This document shows positions 58,772 to 64,000 of a stretch of 64,000 nt of DNA, piece after piece (position 1 is the stretch's first letter; each line of letters begins with the position of its first letter). Position numbers and translations under genes: made by a program. The DNA comes from Alcaligenes pakistanensis (GTDB lineage Bacteria; Pseudomonadota; Gammaproteobacteria; Burkholderiales; Burkholderiaceae_B). The notes under the pieces are model-generated. The model was not told the origin of the DNA. It saw nothing but the letters and a program-made list of their open reading frames with translations, and did not search any database. The DNA is taken from the NCBI RefSeq assembly GCF_014652815.1, contig NZ_BMZN01000001.1, positions 852,888-916,887 of the forward strand, written 5' to 3'.

Positions 58772-59302
58772 TTGTGTATGCCCGATAAACAGCCCCTGAC
58801 AACAACTTGGACCCAAGCCGAAGCTAAAGACGATGTTTTGTCAGGGCATATGCAAAGCGACATTGTGCGCATGATGCTTCGTCAGTTTGATGTGTATATC
58901 GAAGCGAACAAGCACCAGTTGGCACGAACAGCGGGACTGAGCCTGAACGAGTACAAAGCACTGGAGTTTGTGCTGGAACTTAAACCTCTTTCCCCTGGCA
59001 AGCTGGCTCAATTACTAAATTTAAGCCCCAGCGGTACGCACGCCCTGATTACACGTTTGGAAAGTGCAGGTTACCTGCTGCGCAAACCCCATCCACGCGA
59101 TGGACGCATGACCAGCCTGTATCCGAATCACGAACGGTGCAAACGCCTGATTGCCAGCATGGACGAGCCTGCCCATTACATTATTGATGCAACGGCACAC
59201 TACAACGCCAGCCAGCTCAGCGCTCTTTATGATTTTTTGCTCAAGAGCCTGGGGCATTTGCGTGAAGATGCCTTGCACAGGCTCAAACGCAAACCCACGT
59301 AA
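58772..59302 (+). CDS. MarR-family regulator, module 2
   Basis: 176 residues starting at the ATG at 58778 or the GTG-type start at 58772 (both in frame; the reading begins MCMPDKQ). Winged helix: LSPGKLAQLLNLSPSGTHAL, I-T-R-L-E-S-A-G-Y-L-L-R and wing P-H-P-R-D-G-R-M-T-S-L. It is clearly related to the module 1 regulator (shared M-L-R/G-R-Q-F, L-N-E/D-F/Y-K-A-L-E). It closes the second module and is followed by a strong terminator. Confidence 0.88.
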   Translation: MCMPDKQPLTTTWTQAEAKDDVLSGHMQSDIVRMMLRQFDVYIEANKHQLARTAGLSLNEYKALEFVLELKPLSPGKLAQLLNLSPSGTHALITRLESAGYLLRKPHPRDGRMTSLYPNHERCKRLIASMDEPAHYIIDATAHYNASQLSALYDFLLKSLGHLREDALHRLKRKPT

Positions 59303-59328
59303 AAGCCAGACCGTTTTCTTGCTGTTTT

Positions 59329-59359
59329 GCCCACCAGTACCCCTGGTGGGCTTTTTTTT
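59329..59359 (+). terminator. Terminator of module 2
   Basis: Stem GCCCACCAG / CTGGTGGGC, loop TACCC, followed by eight T. Confidence 0.92.
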
Positions 59360-59474
59360 GGTGGAGCAGGACATTTGCAGGGAGCACTGCCTACCCAGCT
59401 AAACGGCCCCATGCTACAAAAGACAGTGGTCGGCTTAGCTGGCTTTTTATCGCTAAAACCGTAAGGATGTGTTC

Positions 59475-62297
59475 ATGAAACTCTCTGTACTGATTGCCGC
59501 CCTGCGCTTGCGTCATCTGGCAGGGGCCGCATTGATGTCTAGCTCGCTGGCTGTCTATGCGCTGCCCGTAGGCCTGGCCCAAGGCCCCTCTGTCGAAGGC
59601 GTCACTCAATACACTCTGGACAATGGCCTACGCCTTGTTCTGGCCCCCGACGACTCCAAGCCCACCACCACCGTCAATATGACGTATCTGGTGGGTTCCC
59701 GACACGAGAACTACGGGCAAACTGGCATGGCCCACCTGCTGGAGCACATGCTGTTTCGCGGTACGCCTACCTTGCGCAATGCGCTGGGCGAATTCTCCAA
59801 GCGCGGCCTGGAAGCCAATGGCACCACCTCCAGCGATCGCACCAACTACTTTGCCAGCTTTGCTGCTGACCCTGAAACCTTGAAATGGTATCTGGATTGG
59901 CAAGCGGATGTCATGGTCAACGCCCTGATCGACAAGCAAGATCTGGTGGCAGAAATGCCTGTGGTGCGCAATGAAATGGAAAGCGGCGAAAACAGCGCTT
60001 TTCGGGTTCTGATGCAAAAGCTGACAGCCGCCGCCTACCAATGGCACAGCTACGGCAAGACCACGATTGGTGCCCGCTCGGATGTAGAAAATGTAGATAT
60101 TGAGCAATTGCGTAAGTTCTACCATGACTACTATCAACCCGATAATGCCGTGCTCTTTGTGACCGGGCAGTTCGATACCGAACAGACACTGGAAACTATT
60201 GCCAAGGCCTTTGGCTCTATCCCCAAACCCGCCCGTACCCTGCGTCCCGAATACACGGTTGAACCGGTACAGGATGGCACTCGCACCGTCACCTTGCGTC
60301 GCCACGGCGGCACACCCTTGATCATGTCGCTGTACCACCTACCCAGCGCCGCCAGTCCTGACTATATGGACCTGAGCCTGGGAGTCAGCGCGCTAGGCGA
60401 CACCCCAAGCGGGCAGTTGTACAAAAACCTGGTCAACAAGAACTTGGCCACTAGTGTCTTTAGCTTTGACTCGGAAAGCCACGACCCCGGCTATGCTTTG
60501 TTTGGTGCCGAGCTGAAGCCGGACATGGATCAGCAAAAAGCCTTGAAAGCGATGAATGACACGCTCGAAGGCCTGTCCAAATCACCGCTAAAAGAGAGTG
60601 ATCTAGAACGTATTCGCAGCCAATGGATGACGGGTTGGACACAAACCTATGCCAACCCCGCCAGCTTGGCCAGCGCCCTGTCCGAAGCCAGCGCTAGCGG
60701 TGACTGGCGCTTGTTCTTCTTGCAGCGTGACCGCGTAGAAGCGGCCAAACTACCGCAAGTTCAAAAAGCGCTGGAAACCTGGCTGGTTGCCAGCAACCGC
60801 AGCAATGGTTTGTACATCCCCACTGAAAAACCTGTGCGTGCTCCCGAAGCCAACACAGTTGATGTGGCCAAGCTCGTTCAAGACTACAGTGGCAAAGACA
60901 CAGGCAAAGCGGTAGAGGCATTTGATCCTAGCCCGGCCAACATTATGGCCCGCACGGATCTGCAACCCCTGTCGCTGGGCAAAGGTCTAGGCGAGGTAAA
61001 AATGGCGCTGCTGCCCAAAGGCACCCGTGCTGAACGTGTCGAAGCCCGTTTGTCGTTCAAGTTTGGTTCACCCGATCAGCTCAAAAACCAGACAGCCGCC
61101 GCTGCGGCCGTCGCCAGCCTGCTGACAACCGGCACCAAAAAGCTGAATCGGGAGCAAATTTCCGACCAGTTCACCGCCCTGCAAACCCAGTTCAGCACCA
61201 GCGGTTCCAATGGCCGCCTGTATCTGAGCCTGTCTTCCACCAGGGAGAACCTGCCCAAGGCCATTGCTCTGGCACTGGATGTCCTGCGCAACGCCAACTT
61301 CCCGGAAGACGAATTGCAGAAGTACCAGCAAGCAGTCGTCACCCAGCTGAAATCGGCCAGCACCGAACCTGCCGCCTTGGCGAATCAGGCTATCGAGCGC
61401 TATACCAACCCTTGGCCCAAAGACGACATCCGCTACATCCCCAGCTTTGAAGAAGGCATAGAGCGGGTGCAGGCGGTGACGATCAAGCAAGTGCGGGACT
61501 TCCATCAAAAATTCTACGGCACTGGCGATGTTGCCTTTAGCGCCGTGGGCGATTTTGATAAAGAACAGGTGCGCAAAGCCTTGTCTGATGGTTTGAACGG
61601 CTGGCGCAAAGCCCCCGTTTATGAGCGTCCCGACGACCCACTACAAACGGTGGTCCCCAAGCTGTTTGACATCAACACCCCAGACAAGGCGAACGCTTTT
61701 TACCTGGCCGATCTGGGCCTGAAGCTACAAGACAGTGATGCCGACTTCCCGGCTGTCTATCTGGCCAACTACTTGCTGGGCCTGTCTGAAACCTCCCGCC
61801 TGTGGAACCGTGTGCGCGTGGAGGATGGCCTGTCCTACAACGTACGCAGCCAAGTGGATGCCTCCAGCTTTGAGCCCCATGGCTCTTGGTCGGTTTACGC
61901 CATCCACGCTCCCAGCAACAGCCAAAAGCTGAGTGACACTATTGAAGAAGTATTGGCGACAACGCTGAAAGATGGCTTTAGCGAGCAAGAGGTCAAGGAA
62001 GGCGTCAATGCCTTGCTGAACTACCGTCGTCTGTCACGTAGCCAGGATACGGTTGTCAGCAGCGCATGGCTGAACTACCTGGACTTGGGCCGCAGCTTCG
62101 AGTGGTCAGAGAAGATGGACCAGGATCTGCAAAAGCTCAATGCTGAACAGGTTAATGCAGCCTTGCGCAAATACCTGAAACCCAAAGAGATGGTAATTGC
62201 CATTGCGGCGGATCAGGAACGCCAAAAACAAGGCACAGCAACACCAGAACCAGAGGCAGCAGAACAAGCCCCTGCTCCACTAGAGGCTCAGCCTTGA
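59475..62297 (+). CDS. Secreted M16-family zinc metallopeptidase (pitrilysin/PqqL type)
   Basis: 940 residues from the ATG at 59475 (AAGGA seven bases upstream). A signal peptide covers about residues 1-37. The first M16 domain has the inverted zinc motif H-L-L-E-H (87-91) and a third ligand Glu167 in NEMESGENS, so it is active; the second pair of domains lacks the motif and forms the other half of the clam-shell. The end is Gln/Pro/Ala-rich. Such enzymes degrade peptides or small proteins in the periplasm. It is a single gene between module 2 and dnaJ; a functional link to the modules is not shown. Confidence 0.92.
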   Translation: MKLSVLIAALRLRHLAGAALMSSSLAVYALPVGLAQGPSVEGVTQYTLDNGLRLVLAPDDSKPTTTVNMTYLVGSRHENYGQTGMAHLLEHMLFRGTPTLRNALGEFSKRGLEANGTTSSDRTNYFASFAADPETLKWYLDWQADVMVNALIDKQDLVAEMPVVRNEMESGENSAFRVLMQKLTAAAYQWHSYGKTTIGARSDVENVDIEQLRKFYHDYYQPDNAVLFVTGQFDTEQTLETIAKAFGSIPKPARTLRPEYTVEPVQDGTRTVTLRRHGGTPLIMSLYHLPSAASPDYMDLSLGVSALGDTPSGQLYKNLVNKNLATSVFSFDSESHDPGYALFGAELKPDMDQQKALKAMNDTLEGLSKSPLKESDLERIRSQWMTGWTQTYANPASLASALSEASASGDWRLFFLQRDRVEAAKLPQVQKALETWLVASNRSNGLYIPTEKPVRAPEANTVDVAKLVQDYSGKDTGKAVEAFDPSPANIMARTDLQPLSLGKGLGEVKMALLPKGTRAERVEARLSFKFGSPDQLKNQTAAAAAVASLLTTGTKKLNREQISDQFTALQTQFSTSGSNGRLYLSLSSTRENLPKAIALALDVLRNANFPEDELQKYQQAVVTQLKSASTEPAALANQAIERYTNPWPKDDIRYIPSFEEGIERVQAVTIKQVRDFHQKFYGTGDVAFSAVGDFDKEQVRKALSDGLNGWRKAPVYERPDDPLQTVVPKLFDINTPDKANAFYLADLGLKLQDSDADFPAVYLANYLLGLSETSRLWNRVRVEDGLSYNVRSQVDASSFEPHGSWSVYAIHAPSNSQKLSDTIEEVLATTLKDGFSEQEVKEGVNALLNYRRLSRSQDTVVSSAWLNYLDLGRSFEWSEKMDQDLQKLNAEQVNAALRKYLKPKEMVIAIAADQERQKQGTATPEPEAAEQAPAPLEAQP

Positions 62298-62328
62298 TCA
62301 GTTAGCCAAGGCCTGTTCAAACTGGCGT

Positions 62329-62361
62329 AAAAAAACCCGGTACCTAGGTACCGGGTTTTTT
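62329..62361. terminator. Bidirectional terminator between the M16 gene and dnaJ
   Basis: Perfect inverted repeat AAAAAACCCGGTACC / GGTACCGGGTTTTTT around a two-base centre, between convergent genes. Confidence 0.92.
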
Positions 62362-62382
62362 ATTGCCTATCCTTGTCAGGAC

Positions 62383-63513
62383 TCAGGAAAAGAAGCTCTT
62401 AACCTTGTCCGTCCAGGATTCACTTTTGGGCGAATGCTTCACACCACCATCACTCAAGGCCTGTTCAAACTGACGCAGCAATGTTTTTTGCTCATCGTTC
62501 AAACGTACAGGCGTCTCGATTTGAATGTGGCAGTACAAATCACCGGGGTAGCTGGAACGCAGACCCTTGATACCCTTGCCGCGCAAACGGAAGGTTTTAC
62601 CCACTTGGGTGCCTTCAGGAATAGTGATCTCGCCACGCCCGTTCAGGGTCGGCACTTCCACCGTTCCGCCCAGGGCAGCCGTCGTAAACGGGATAGTCAG
62701 CTCGCAGTGCAGGTCCTCACCATCACGCTGGAAAATACCATGTGGCTTGATGCGGATTTCCACATACAAGTCACCGGCTGGACCACCGTTAACACCAGGT
62801 TCACCATTGCCGCTGGAGCGAATGCGCATGCCATCGTCAATACCGGCTGGAATCTTAACCTGCAAAGTCTTGGTCTTCTTGACCTTGCCTTCGCCGTGAC
62901 ACGCCACGCAAGGGTCTGGAATTTCCTTGCCGCTACCGTGACAGGTCGGGCAAGTTTGCTGCATGCTGAAAATGCCCTGCTGCATACGAACTGCGCCACT
63001 GCCTTGACAGGTGCGGCAAGTCTGTGCAGAGGTACCGGGTTTGGCACCCGAACCCGAGCAGGTTTCGCAATTTTCCCAGCTTGGCACCCGAATTTCAGTA
63101 TCAAAACCGGCTGCCGCTTGCTCTAGGCTGATATCCAGCGCGTAACGCAGATCTGCGCCACGATAAACCTGAGGGCCACCGCCACGACGTCCGCCGCCAC
63201 CGAAGATTTCGCCAAAGATATCACCGAAGGCGTCTCCAAATCCGGCCCCGCCCATGCCGCCACCCATACCGCCCATGCCAGCATTGGGATCGACTCCGGC
63301 ATGACCATAGCGGTCATAGGCTTCGCGTTTCTGTTCGTCGGACAGGATTTCGTACGCTTCCTTGGCCTCCTTGAACTTTTCTTCGGCGTCCTTGCTATCC
63401 GGATTACGGTCAGGGTGGAACTTCATGGCCATCTTGCGATACGCCTTGCGGAGTTCATCCTGCGTCGCATTTTTGGCCACACCGAGAATTTCGTATAAAT
63501 CGCGTTTTGCCAT
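62383..63513 (-). CDS. dnaJ: Chaperone DnaJ
   Basis: 376 residues. J domain with the H-P-D motif in [11 protein letters not shown], a Gly/Phe-rich region (residues about 76-110), four zinc-finger repeats [24 protein letters not shown] and CVACHGEG, and the C-terminal substrate-binding domain. It delivers unfolded proteins to DnaK and stimulates its ATPase. It is downstream of dnaK on the same strand with a hairpin between. Confidence 0.97.
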   Translation of the reverse strand: MAKRDLYEILGVAKNATQDELRKAYRKMAMKFHPDRNPDSKDAEEKFKEAKEAYEILSDEQKREAYDRYGHAGVDPNAGMGGMGGGMGGAGFGDAFGDIFGEIFGGGGRRGGGPQVYRGADLRYALDISLEQAAAGFDTEIRVPSWENCETCSGSGAKPGTSAQTCRTCQGSGAVRMQQGIFSMQQTCPTCHGSGKEIPDPCVACHGEGKVKKTKTLQVKIPAGIDDGMRIRSSGNGEPGVNGGPAGDLYVEIRIKPHGIFQRDGEDLHCELTIPFTTAALGGTVEVPTLNGRGEITIPEGTQVGKTFRLRGKGIKGLRSSYPGDLYCHIQIETPVRLNDEQKTLLRQFEQALSDGGVKHSPKSESWTDKVKSFFS

Positions 63514-63555
63514 AGTTGATTAACGACGTCTAAACGCCGCTGTTTGAATAATAAT

Positions 63556-63590
63556 GCCCGATCTCCAGCGTAAACCGCCAAAGATCGGGC
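63556..63590 (-). other. Hairpin between dnaK and dnaJ
   Basis: Nine-bp stem GCCCGATCT / AGATCGGGC with a 17-base loop and no strong U run; possibly a partial terminator or stabiliser that keeps dnaJ below dnaK. Confidence 0.5.
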
Positions 63591-63615
63591 CAGGGAACCT
63601 TATTCAGGCTCGCAA

Positions 63616-64000
63616 TTACTGATCGCGTTTGACTTCTTTAAAATCAGCGTCAACCACGTTCTCGTCGGCGGGCTGCTGAGCCGTACCTTCAGCACCTTCT
63701 TGTGCTGCGGCCTGGGCCTGCATATCGGCGTACATCTTCTCGCCCATTTTCTGCGAGGCCACACCCAGCGCTTCAACCTTGGCGTCGATGGCTTCCTTAT
63801 CGCCTTCCTTCAGAGTTTCCTCCAAATCAGCGATAGCCTTTTCGATAGCCTCTTTCTCTTCTGCTTCCAGCTTGTCGCCGTATTCCGTCAGCGACTTGCG
63901 GGTGGAGTGCATCAAGGCTTCAGCCTGGTTACGTGCCACAGCCAGTTCAGCGATACGGTGATCTTCAGCCGCATTGACCTCGGCATCTTTCACCATGCGC
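63616..64000 (-). CDS. dnaK: Chaperone DnaK, C-terminal part (cut by window edge)
   Basis: Only the last 127 or so residues are present; the gene continues past 64000. The visible part is the helical lid ([40 protein letters not shown]) and the disordered Ala/Gln/Glu-rich tail ending [11 protein letters not shown], which matches the conserved D-A-[ED]-[FY]-x-E-V end of bacterial DnaK. It is an Hsp70 chaperone, upstream of dnaJ. Confidence 0.95.
   Translation of the reverse strand, partial: RMVKDAEVNAAEDHRIAELAVARNQAEALMHSTRKSLTEYGDKLEAEEKEAIEKAIADLEETLKEGDKEAIDAKVEALGVASQKMGEKMYADMQAQAAAQEGAEGTAQQPADENVVDADFKEVKRDQ

Overview
The window looks like chromosomal DNA of a betaproteobacterium of the Alcaligenaceae, most likely Alcaligenes. 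The basis is gene content and order read by eye (pnp-rpsO, pssA, ilvBNC, serS-rarA-lolA-ftsK with divergent trxB, dnaK-dnaJ) and the close fit of the proteins to Burkholderiales families; no database search was possible.

Layout. 1-20 kb is mostly housekeeping: polynucleotide phosphorylase and S15, phosphatidylserine synthase, branched-chain amino acid synthesis with a likely attenuator before ilvB, a FUSC-type membrane protein, YaaA, 3-hydroxybutyrate dehydrogenase, tRNA-Ser(CGA), SerRS, RarA, LolA, FtsK, thioredoxin reductase and an Smr-domain protein. 20-27.5 kb is an accessory catabolic island: a NicX-like ring-cleavage dioxygenase, an MHS-type transporter, a flavin reductase, a Dabb-fold protein, a PaaX-like repressor, a carboxylesterase and a flavin-dependent monooxygenase. 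Together they suggest breakdown of a hydroxylated N-heteroaromatic compound or its ester. 28-30 kb is an AT-rich cassette with a Stealth-type sugar-phosphate transferase, a TagD-like cytidylyltransferase and a HIT-like protein, probably for a phosphate-linked surface glycan. 30-36 kb holds icd, two small cytochromes c and a MoxR / GNAT / von Willebrand A operon.

36-50.5 kb is a complete Tad (Flp) pilus operon on the minus strand (flp, tadV, two pseudopilins, cpaB, rcpA, tadZ, tadA, tadB, tadC, tadD, a DUF3613-like gene, tadG). It ends in a sigma-54 enhancer-binding protein that lacks a recognisable phosphorylatable receiver.

51-59.3 kb is the most unusual part. A TpsB-type outer-membrane transporter without a visible TpsA partner is followed by two parallel modules. 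Each has a palindromic upstream site (core GTTACGTAAC), a near-perfect sigma-54 promoter, a large glycine-rich repeat lipoprotein and a MarR-family regulator; the second module also carries a shorter, non-lipidated relative. Inference: the regulator in the tad operon could drive both modules, tying pilus expression to a glycine-zipper surface-protein system. The window closes with a secreted M16 peptidase, dnaJ and the 3' end of dnaK.
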